Shown: positions 54,969 through 62,067 of the stretch, piece after piece
How the letters are laid out: the number at the start of each line of letters is the position of its first letter
Numbering within the stretch: position 1 is the stretch's first letter
Assembly (NCBI RefSeq): GCF_000716675.1
Contig: NZ_JNXT01000045.1
Location: forward strand, 42,105-106,104
Direction: 5' to 3'
Source of the DNA: Streptomyces alboflavus
Lineage (GTDB): Bacteria > Actinomycetota > Actinomycetes > Streptomycetales > Streptomycetaceae
DNA: 64,000 nt
Notes under the pieces: model-generated
The model's database searches: none
What the model was told of the DNA's origin: nothing
Seen by the model: only the letters and a program-made list of their open reading frames with translations
Position numbers and translations under genes: made by a program

Positions 54969-55916
54969 TCAGGCGAGCGTGCCGGGCTTCGGCAGGGGCT
55001 TGCCGTACCAGAGCTCGATCAAGCGGGCCGCAATCGAGATGCCGTAGGGAGGCAGGACCTCCCCGGACTCGAAGGCGGCCCGCAGGTCGTCGCGGGAGAA
55101 CCAGCGCGCCTCGTGGATCTCCTCGCCGTCGACGTCGATCTCCGAGGACGTGGCGCTCGCCATGAAGCCCAGCATCAGGCTGGAGGGGAACGGCCAGGGC
55201 TGGCTCGCGACGTACTCGACGTCGCCGACCGTGACGCCCGCCTCCTCGAAGACCTCGCGGCGCACGGACTGCTCGATCGACTCGCCCGGCTCCACGAAGC
55301 CCGCGAGGGTCGAGAAGCGGCCCTCGGGCCAGTGCACCTGACGGCCGAGGAGCGCGCGGTCCTCGTGGTCCGTCACCAGCATGATCACGGCGGGGTCGGT
55401 GCGCGGGTAGTGCTCGGCGCCGCAGGCCTGGCAGCGGCGGATGTGGCCGGCTGCCGCGATGACGGTGCGCTCGCCGCAGCGCGAGCAGAAGCGGTGCATG
55501 CGCTGCCAGTTCTCCAGGGCCACGGCGTGCACCATCAGGCCCGCGTCGCGCGGGGAGAGCAGCAGGCCCGCTTCGCGGAGGCCCGCCGCGCGCGCGGAGG
55601 CGTCCATGCGTCCGGGCAGCGCGTCCTTCTGGAGCGCGAAGTAGCTCACGCCGTCGTCGTCGGTCCCCAGGAAGTAGCGGTGCGCCTCGGTGAGGGGCGC
55701 CTCGAACGACGGGGTCATCACGAGTTCCGTGCGGCCGTCGGAGGTCTCGTCGATGAGCACCTGGCCGCCGGACACCACGAAGACCCGGGTCGAGGGGTGG
55801 CTCCACGCGGCGGCGAGCCAGGCCTCGTCGAGACGGTGATGGGCCGCGCGGTCGATGCCGCTCGGCGCGGTGAGCGAGACGGGACGGTCAGCTGCGCGGT
55901 CGGTCCAGGTGGTCAC
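54969..55916 (-). CDS. nudC: NADH pyrophosphatase NudC
   Basis: 315 aa. Zn ribbon FCSRCGE...CQACGAE, Nudix box GFVEPGESIEQSVRREVFEE AGV (split for length), and the NudC-specific SQPWPFPSS motif. Hydrolyses NADH and can remove NAD caps from RNA. GTG 55916 gives the homologue-like start TTWTDRA; a TTG at 55928 is possible. Convergent with mrx1. Confidence 0.93.
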   Translation of the reverse strand: MTTWTDRAADRPVSLTAPSGIDRAAHHRLDEAWLAAAWSHPSTRVFVVSGGQVLIDETSDGRTELVMTPSFEAPLTEAHRYFLGTDDDGVSYFALQKDALPGRMDASARAAGLREAGLLLSPRDAGLMVHAVALENWQRMHRFCSRCGERTVIAAAGHIRRCQACGAEHYPRTDPAVIMLVTDHEDRALLGRQVHWPEGRFSTLAGFVEPGESIEQSVRREVFEEAGVTVGDVEYVASQPWPFPSSLMLGFMASATSSEIDVDGEEIHEARWFSRDDLRAAFESGEVLPPYGISIAARLIELWYGKPLPKPGTLA

Positions 55917-56004
55917 TGGTGCTTCCAACTCCCCCGATGGAATGGGTGGTTCAGCGAGCGGGTCTCTTCAGTGTGCATCGCGGTGCGCGACGCGTTTCGC
56001 CGGT

Positions 56005-57426
56005 TCAGTGGGCGCCGCGCCAGTGCTCCGCGAGGTCGCCCCACAGGTAGGCGCTCGTCTCGGCGCCCTTCAGGAGCAGGTCGAGCTCGACCTTCTCGTT
56101 CGGCGCGTGCCAGCCGTCCGAGGGGATGGAGATGCCGAGGAAGAGCACGGGCGCCCCGAGGACGTCCTGGAGGTCGGCGGCGGGTCCCGAGCCGCCCTCC
56201 CGGGTGAAGCGGATGTCCTGCTCGAAGGCGCGGCCCATGGCGCGGACGACGGACTGCAGCGCCGGGTGGTCCAGCGGCGTCAGACAGGGGCGCGTGGCCC
56301 CGCTGAAGGTGATCGTGTGCCCGATGCCGGCGGGCAGCTGGTCGGCCACCCACGCGCGGACGGCCTTCTCGACGCGCTCCGGGTCCTGGCCGGCGACCAG
56401 CCGGAAGGAGAGCTTCAGGAAGGCGCTCGACGGGATGATCGTCTTGCCGCCGGGGCCTTGGTAGCCACCGCCGATGCCGTTGACCTCGGCGGTCGGACGG
56501 GCCCAGATGCGCTCCAGGGTGCTGTGCCCGGCCTCTCCGTAGGGCGCGTGCGACTTAGCCGTACGCAGCCACTCGGCCTCGTCGAACGGCAGCTCGGCGA
56601 AGAGCTCGCGCTCGCGGTCGGTCAGCTCGACGATGCCTTCGTAGAAGCCGGGCACGGCCACGCGCGCGTGCTCGTCGTGCAGGGCGGCCACGAGGCGGGC
56701 GGCGGCCGTCGCCGGGTTGGGCACGGCGCCGCCGAAGGAGCCGGAGTGGATGTCCTGGTCGGGTCCCGAGAGCTCGATCTCGCACTCGGCGAGGCCCCGC
56801 ATGCCCGTGCACACCGTGGGGGTGTCCTTGGACCACATGCCGGTGTCGGAGACGATCACCGCGTCGGCGGCGAGACGCTCGGCGCGCTCCTCGACCAGGG
56901 CGCGGAAGTTCGGGGAGCCGGACTCCTCCTCCCCCTCGACGAGCAGCTTCAGGTTCACCGCGGGCGCGCTGCGGCCGGTGACGGCGAGGTGGGCGCGGAC
57001 GCCGAGGGTGTGGAAGAAGACCTGGCCCTTGTCGTCGGCTGCCCCGCGCGCGTAGAGGCGGTTGTCGCGGACGACGGGCTCGAAGGGGTCGGTGTCCCAG
57101 CCGTCCTCGACGGCGGCGGGCTGCACGTCGTGGTGGCCGTAGACGAGGACGGTGGGCGCGTCCGGGTCTCCGGAGGGCCACTCGGCGAACACCGCGGGGG
57201 CGTCGGCCGTCTCCCACACCTCGACCGTCGGGAAGCCGGTCGAGGTGAGCCGCGCGGCGAGCCAGTCGGCGCTGCGGCGCACGTCGGGTGCGTGGTCGGG
57301 CTGTGCCGACACGGACGGGACGCGCAGCCACTCGGCGAGGTCGTCGAGGAAGGCAGCACGGTGGTCGTCCAGGTACGCGCGGACGGCGCTGACGACACTG
57401 TCAGAGCTGTTGACGGTCTTGCTCAT
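56005..57426 (-). CDS. M20-family dipeptidase (Xaa-His/CndP-like)
   Basis: 473 aa. Metal-binding motifs of M20 peptidases: YGHHDVQP (His/Asp), ARGAADDKGQ (Asp), GEEESGS (Glu pair), HSGSFGGAVPNPA, and the C-terminal His in GWHAPNE. Similar proteins are annotated dipeptidases; Streptomyces members are widely conserved. ATG 57426. Between nudC and adnB, same direction as both. Confidence 0.92.
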   Translation of the reverse strand: MSKTVNSSDSVVSAVRAYLDDHRAAFLDDLAEWLRVPSVSAQPDHAPDVRRSADWLAARLTSTGFPTVEVWETADAPAVFAEWPSGDPDAPTVLVYGHHDVQPAAVEDGWDTDPFEPVVRDNRLYARGAADDKGQVFFHTLGVRAHLAVTGRSAPAVNLKLLVEGEEESGSPNFRALVEERAERLAADAVIVSDTGMWSKDTPTVCTGMRGLAECEIELSGPDQDIHSGSFGGAVPNPATAAARLVAALHDEHARVAVPGFYEGIVELTDRERELFAELPFDEAEWLRTAKSHAPYGEAGHSTLERIWARPTAEVNGIGGGYQGPGGKTIIPSSAFLKLSFRLVAGQDPERVEKAVRAWVADQLPAGIGHTITFSGATRPCLTPLDHPALQSVVRAMGRAFEQDIRFTREGGSGPAADLQDVLGAPVLFLGISIPSDGWHAPNEKVELDLLLKGAETSAYLWGDLAEHWRGAH

Positions 57427-57436
57427 GGTCACGAGC

Positions 57437-60400
57437 CTATCGGCCCGCGGGAGTGCTCCGGTCGGGCGGCCGGTCACCCCACTGTCCGGCGGCCCCGGCA
57501 GCATCCCCGAGCAGGATCCGCTCCAGCTCGGCCCGGCCCGGCAGGTTCGCCGGGCGGACGGTCTCGCCGCTGCGCACGTAGAGGAACGCGGCTCGCACGG
57601 ACTCAGGCGGCAGGCCGTGCTGCTCGGCCCACGCGAGGCGGTAGACGGCGAGCTGGAGGGGGTCGGCGTCCTGGGTGTGGCCGGTCTTCCAGTCGAGGAT
57701 CTCGTACGTGGTGTCGTCGCCGTCGCCGTTCTTGTACACGGCGTCCATGCGGCCGCGGATGACGCGGCCCGCGAGGGCGATCTGGAAGGGGTACTCGACG
57801 CGGTGGGGGGTGCGACGGGCGTACTCGGTGCGCTCGAAGGCCTCCTTGAGCGCCTCCAGGTCGCGCTCGTCCGCGATCTCCGCCTCGCCGGGGCCGCCAC
57901 CCGGCAGCTCGTCCGGGCCGAGCATGGGCAGCCGCAGCTCCTCGAAGCGGGCCTCCACCCAGGCGTGGAAGCGGGTGCCGCGGCGGGCCGCGGGCTGCGG
58001 CGGCCGGGGCATGGGCCGCGCGAGCTCCTGCGCGAGGGCGTCCGGGGCACCGGCGAGGCGAAGGAGCTGGGAGGCGGTGAGCGTGGTCGGCAGGAGGACG
58101 TCGCGGACGCTCTCGCGGGCCCGCAGCAGCTCGCCGGTCAGGGCGTCCAGGTCGCGGTCCCAGGAGGCGAGGGTGCGGGATTCCTCCGGGGTGAGGCGCG
58201 GGGGTGCCTGGGGGGTGCGGGCGTGCGGGATGGCGTCCTTGGTGAGGGCTGTCTCGTCGGACGTGGTGTGCCTGGGGTGGGGCGGGGTCGGGGGCTCCGT
58301 GGACGCGGGGCGCTGCGCGGATGCCGGGTGCCCCGGGGACGTCGGGTGCCCCGGGGACGTCGGGTGCCCCGGGGACGTCGGGCGCTCCGTGGACCAGGAG
58401 TCCCACTCCGAGGGGTCCTCGGCGCCCGTTCCGTGGGCGGCGTCGTCCCCGAAAGCATCGCCTTCGTAGACGTCGGCATCGTCTTCGTAGCCGTCGGCAC
58501 GGCCTTCGTAGGCGTCGATCTCGTCGTCGTCCGGCGGGGGCGGCCAGTCCGGGTCCGTCGCGTACTCCGGAGGCTCGGCGGCGTACGCGGAGACGGGGTC
58601 GCCCGCGGCGGGGTGGGGCTCCTCGTGCGAGCGGGCGTCGTCGGCCGTGAGGCGGTCCAGGTGGGCGAGGACGGTGTCCGCGGCGGCGCGGCGGCGGGTC
58701 AGGGAGTCGGCGTCGAGGGGTAGCGGCCAGGCGTGGTCGGCCGCCTTCTCGTGCAGCGCCGGGTTCTCCTCGTCCTCCTCGGGCTCGTCCGCCCAGGCCT
58801 CGATCTCGCCGTGGCCCGCCGCGCAGTGGTCGTACAGGGCGGTGAGGAAGTCGGACGGGCCGCGGGGCTTCTTCTGGGTGGGGCCCCACCAGTGGCCGGA
58901 GCCGAGCAGGAGGCTGCGGGGGCGGGTGAACGTCACGTACCCGAGGCGCAGTTCCTCGGTGTGCTGGTGGTCCTTCATCTCGGCGTGGAAGGCCTTCATG
59001 CCCTTGGCGTCCCACGCGCCGACGTCGGGGAGGGTGTCGGCGTCCCCGCGCAGGGTGTGCGGGACGACCTTGGCCTGGGCCGTCCACTTCTCACGGCCCT
59101 GCGCGCTCGGGAACGTGCCGGTGACCAGGCCGGGCACGGCGACGACGTCCCACTCCAGGCCCTTGGACTTGTGGGCGGTGAGGACCTTGACGGTGTTCTC
59201 GCCGCCGGGCAGGGCGTTGTCGAGGCCCTTCTCGTACTGGGCGGCGGTGCGCAGGAAGCCGAGGAAGGCGAGCAGGGAGGCCGAAGGGTCGTTGGCGGCG
59301 AAGGACGCGGCGATGTCCAGGAAGTTCGACAGGGTCTCGCGGCGGCGGGCGGCCAGGGCGTGCGGGGACGCGGAGAGCTCGACCTCCAGGCCGGTGACGG
59401 CGAGCACCCGGTGCAGGACGTCGAGGAGCGGGTCGGCCAGGGAGCGGCGCAGGTCGCGCAGTTCGGTGGCGAGGCGCGCGAACCGCACCCGGGCTTCGGC
59501 GGAGAACGGCAGCCCGTCGTCTCCGGAGCCGTCGGCGGGGGCCTCCAGAAACGTGTCGAGGGCGTCCGCGAGCGATATCACCTCGGACGGGTCGACGCCC
59601 TCGACGGCCTCGGCGAGCCGCCGGTCGGCGTCCTCGGGTCCTTCGGGCGCGCTGTGCCGCACGAGGAGGCGGGCGCGGCGGCCCAGGAGGGCGAGGTCGC
59701 GCGGGCCGATCCGCCAGCGGGGGCCGGTCAGGAGCCGCACCAGGGAGGCGTTGGCGCCAGGGTCCTGGAGGACTTCGCAGACGGCGACGAGGTCGGCGAC
59801 CTCGGGCAGGTGCAGCAGGCCGGACAGGCCGACGACCTCGACGGGGATGTCGCGGGCGACGAGGGCGGCCTGGATCTCGGCGAAGTCACCGGCCGTGCGG
59901 CACAGGACGGCGATCTCACCGGGGGCCTTGCCGGTGGCCACGAGGTGGGCGAGGGAGTCGGCGATCCAGTCGATCTCCTCGCTGTGGGTGCGCAGCAGGG
60001 CGCAGCACACGCTGCCGTCGCGCTCGGCGCCCGGGGCGGGCCGCAGGGCCTCCACGCCCGCGTGCAGGGCGCGCAGCGGCGCGGCCAGGCCGTTGGCGAG
60101 GTCGAGGAGGCGGCCGCCGCTGCGGCGGTTCTCGCTGAGGGCGTGGCGCGTGGCGGGGCGGCCGTCGGCGTGCGCGAAGTGGTCGGGGAAGTCGTCGAGG
60201 TTGGCCACGGAGGCGCCGCGCCAGCCGTAGATCGCCTGGCAGGGGTCGCCGACCGCCGTCACGGGGTGGCCGGTGCCGCCGCCGAACAGGCCCGCGAGGA
60301 GGACGCGCTGGGCCACCGACGTGTCCTGGTACTCGTCGAGGAGGACGACGCGGAACTCCTCGCGCAGGATCTCGCCGACCTCGGGGCGGGTGCGGGCGAG

Positions 60401-61147
60401 GGTCGCGGAGTGGGCGATCTGGTCGCCGAAGTCGAGGAGGTCGCGGGCGCGCTTCGCCGTGCGGTACCGGTCGACGAGCTCGGCGAGCTGGAGGCGGGCG
60501 GTGGCCGTCTCGGGGACCTTGCGCAGGTCGGCGTTGGTGAGCTTGGCGCCCGCCAGGGTGCGGAGCAGGTCCACGTCGTGCGCCCGGAGGCGGTCGGGTG
60601 CCACCAGGTGCTCGGCCAGCTCGCCGTCGAGCGTGAGCAGGTCGCTGACGAGGTCGGGGAAGGAGCGGGTCAGCGCGGGATACGGCCCCGGGGCCTCGCG
60701 CAGGACGCGGGCGGCGAGCTGGAAGCGGGTGGCGTCGGCGAGGAGGCGGGCGGTGGGCTCCAGGCCGATGCGCAGGCCGTGGTCGGTGAGGAGGCGGCCC
60801 GCGAACGCGTGGTACGTGGAGATGACCGGCTCGCCCGGAGGGTTGTCCGGATCGACGGTCTCCGGGTCGGTGACGCCCGCCTTGATCAGCGCCTTGCGCA
60901 CCCGCTCGGCGAGCTCGCCCGCCGCCTTGTTCGTGAACGTCAGGCCGAGCACCTGCTCCGGGGCGACCTGCCCGGTGCCGACCAGCCACACCACGCGCGC
61001 GGCCATCACCGTCGTCTTCCCCGACCCGGCTCCGGCCACGATCACCTGCGGGGCGGGCGGCGCGGTGATGCAGGCCGTCTGCTCCGGGGTGAACGGGATG
61101 CCGAGGAGCTCTTTGAGCTGCTCGGGGTCGGTGAGGCGATCAGACAC
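57437..61147 (-). CDS. adnB: AdnB-like UvrD helicase-nuclease subunit
   Basis: About 1236 aa. N-terminal SF1 motor with GAGSGKTT (I), LTFTNKAAGELA (Ia), VVLLDEYQDTS (II), VGDPCQAIYGWRGA (III), VLTAHKSKGLEWD (V) and a motif VI variant LGYVTFTRPRS; C-terminal PD-(D/E)XK nuclease with core YEILDWKTGH. A low-complexity acidic/Ser-Thr-Pro linker (residues about 845-975) holds TSPGHP tandem repeats. With the upstream gene it corresponds to AdnAB, the actinobacterial end-resection complex reported essential in Streptomyces. GTG 61147 matches homologue starts; ATG 61177 is the alternative. Confidence 0.9.
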   Translation of the reverse strand: MSDRLTDPEQLKELLGIPFTPEQTACITAPPAPQVIVAGAGSGKTTVMAARVVWLVGTGQVAPEQVLGLTFTNKAAGELAERVRKALIKAGVTDPETVDPDNPPGEPVISTYHAFAGRLLTDHGLRIGLEPTARLLADATRFQLAARVLREAPGPYPALTRSFPDLVSDLLTLDGELAEHLVAPDRLRAHDVDLLRTLAGAKLTNADLRKVPETATARLQLAELVDRYRTAKRARDLLDFGDQIAHSATLARTRPEVGEILREEFRVVLLDEYQDTSVAQRVLLAGLFGGGTGHPVTAVGDPCQAIYGWRGASVANLDDFPDHFAHADGRPATRHALSENRRSGGRLLDLANGLAAPLRALHAGVEALRPAPGAERDGSVCCALLRTHSEEIDWIADSLAHLVATGKAPGEIAVLCRTAGDFAEIQAALVARDIPVEVVGLSGLLHLPEVADLVAVCEVLQDPGANASLVRLLTGPRWRIGPRDLALLGRRARLLVRHSAPEGPEDADRRLAEAVEGVDPSEVISLADALDTFLEAPADGSGDDGLPFSAEARVRFARLATELRDLRRSLADPLLDVLHRVLAVTGLEVELSASPHALAARRRETLSNFLDIAASFAANDPSASLLAFLGFLRTAAQYEKGLDNALPGGENTVKVLTAHKSKGLEWDVVAVPGLVTGTFPSAQGREKWTAQAKVVPHTLRGDADTLPDVGAWDAKGMKAFHAEMKDHQHTEELRLGYVTFTRPRSLLLGSGHWWGPTQKKPRGPSDFLTALYDHCAAGHGEIEAWADEPEEDEENPALHEKAADHAWPLPLDADSLTRRRAAADTVLAHLDRLTADDARSHEEPHPAAGDPVSAYAAEPPEYATDPDWPPPPDDDEIDAYEGRADGYEDDADVYEGDAFGDDAAHGTGAEDPSEWDSWSTERPTSPGHPTSPGHPTSPGHPASAQRPASTEPPTPPHPRHTTSDETALTKDAIPHARTPQAPPRLTPEESRTLASWDRDLDALTGELLRARESVRDVLLPTTLTASQLLRLAGAPDALAQELARPMPRPPQPAARRGTRFHAWVEARFEELRLPMLGPDELPGGGPGEAEIADERDLEALKEAFERTEYARRTPHRVEYPFQIALAGRVIRGRMDAVYKNGDGDDTTYEILDWKTGHTQDADPLQLAVYRLAWAEQHGLPPESVRAAFLYVRSGETVRPANLPGRAELERILLGDAAGAAGQWGDRPPDRSTPAGR
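58326..58379. repeat. 18-bp tandem repeat (three copies) in the adnB linker
   Basis: GGGTGCCCCGGGGACGTC is repeated three times exactly head to tail on the + strand, encoding a TSPGHP hexapeptide repeat in adnB. In frame, so copy number change would alter linker length by six residues without a frameshift. Confidence 0.9.
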
Positions 61148-61246
61148 GTCAGAGAGGCTAGCGGCGGCCACTGACATCCGGGGCAGGACGGGTTCGTCCG
61201 TCGCCGCCGCGTGTGTCCGTGGCCGCCGCTGCCGGGGCCCGTCGGA

Positions 61247-61945
61247 TCAGGAACCCATCAGGTCCTTCTGCTCGACGACCTGACCGGCCGGCGGGGCCTT
61301 GACCGTGACGGGGGACCCATAGTCGGTGAAGGTCATCTTGGCCGGTCCTTCGCTGTCCTTCTTGTCGATCCGCAGGAAGTACGGCTTGCCGTCCATGGCG
61401 ACGTAGTACGTGACAGTCTTGCCGTTCTTGGCTCGGGTGAGGACGGCCACCTTGTCGCCGTCGACCTCGGCGTCCTTCTCCCGCTTGAGGCCCTTGAGCT
61501 TCGTCGACTCGAACATCACGTCCTTGTCGCAGGTCTTGTTCTGCTGGCCCTCCGGGAGCTTCATCCAGCGGCCCTCGACCTTGTCGCCCATGGAGGAGCC
61601 ACGCGTGGCGTTCTCCCAGAACTTGTCGTCGCCCTTGATGTACGAGGTGCCGCCGGACACGATGATCTCGCCGGTGCCCCCCGTGGCGGAGCGCGTCTTG
61701 CCCTGGCAGTCCTCGGACTTGGCGACCGCGAAGTCGACCTTGACCGCCTTGCCGTTCTCGTTGCCGGTGCCGGACACCTTGAAGGAGCCCGCGCCCTTCG
61801 AGGCGGTGATGGCCTTCTGCGCAATCTTGTCGGCGCTCATCCCCTCGAAGGGGTCCTTGTCGCCGTCGTCGTTGCAGCCCGTGATGCCGACGACCGCGAC
61901 GGCACAGGCGGCTGCGGCCGCCAGAAGGTTCCGGTTGGCTGCCAT
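61247..61945 (-). CDS. Secreted lipoprotein, LppX/LprG-like
   Basis: 232 aa with lipoprotein signal (basic start, Ala-rich core, lipobox ITGC, Cys about residue 24) and a Thr/Lys-rich single domain. The periodic pattern of extended strands (GSFKVSGTGNENGKAVKVDF, KTVTYYVAMDGKPYFLRIDK) is what a LolA/LppX-type lipid-binding half-barrel looks like. ATG 61945 follows AGGAG. It is located between adnA and adnB, which it interrupts; no functional link is known. Confidence 0.85.
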   Translation of the reverse strand: MAANRNLLAAAAACAVAVVGITGCNDDGDKDPFEGMSADKIAQKAITASKGAGSFKVSGTGNENGKAVKVDFAVAKSEDCQGKTRSATGGTGEIIVSGGTSYIKGDDKFWENATRGSSMGDKVEGRWMKLPEGQQNKTCDKDVMFESTKLKGLKREKDAEVDGDKVAVLTRAKNGKTVTYYVAMDGKPYFLRIDKKDSEGPAKMTFTDYGSPVTVKAPPAGQVVEQKDLMGS

Positions 61946-62067
61946 GTCTCTTGTCTCCTAGGAAGGGTGTTCAGCTTGACGGCGACTCTAGAAGGCCGGT
62001 GCGGCTGCTATGGGCGCGTCGGTCCGGGACGTGAGGTCGGCCACTCGTACCGCTTCCGCGTGGCCTC

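Noticed and set aside
57438..58050. Extension of the M20 peptidase upstream to 58050
   Set aside because: That part is the shadow of adnB in another frame; the ATG at 57426 gives a normal-length M20 peptidase.
58326..58379. Short direct repeats considered as CRISPR
   Set aside because: Units are contiguous without spacers, in frame within adnB, and no cas genes are present. No CRISPR array was seen anywhere in the window.
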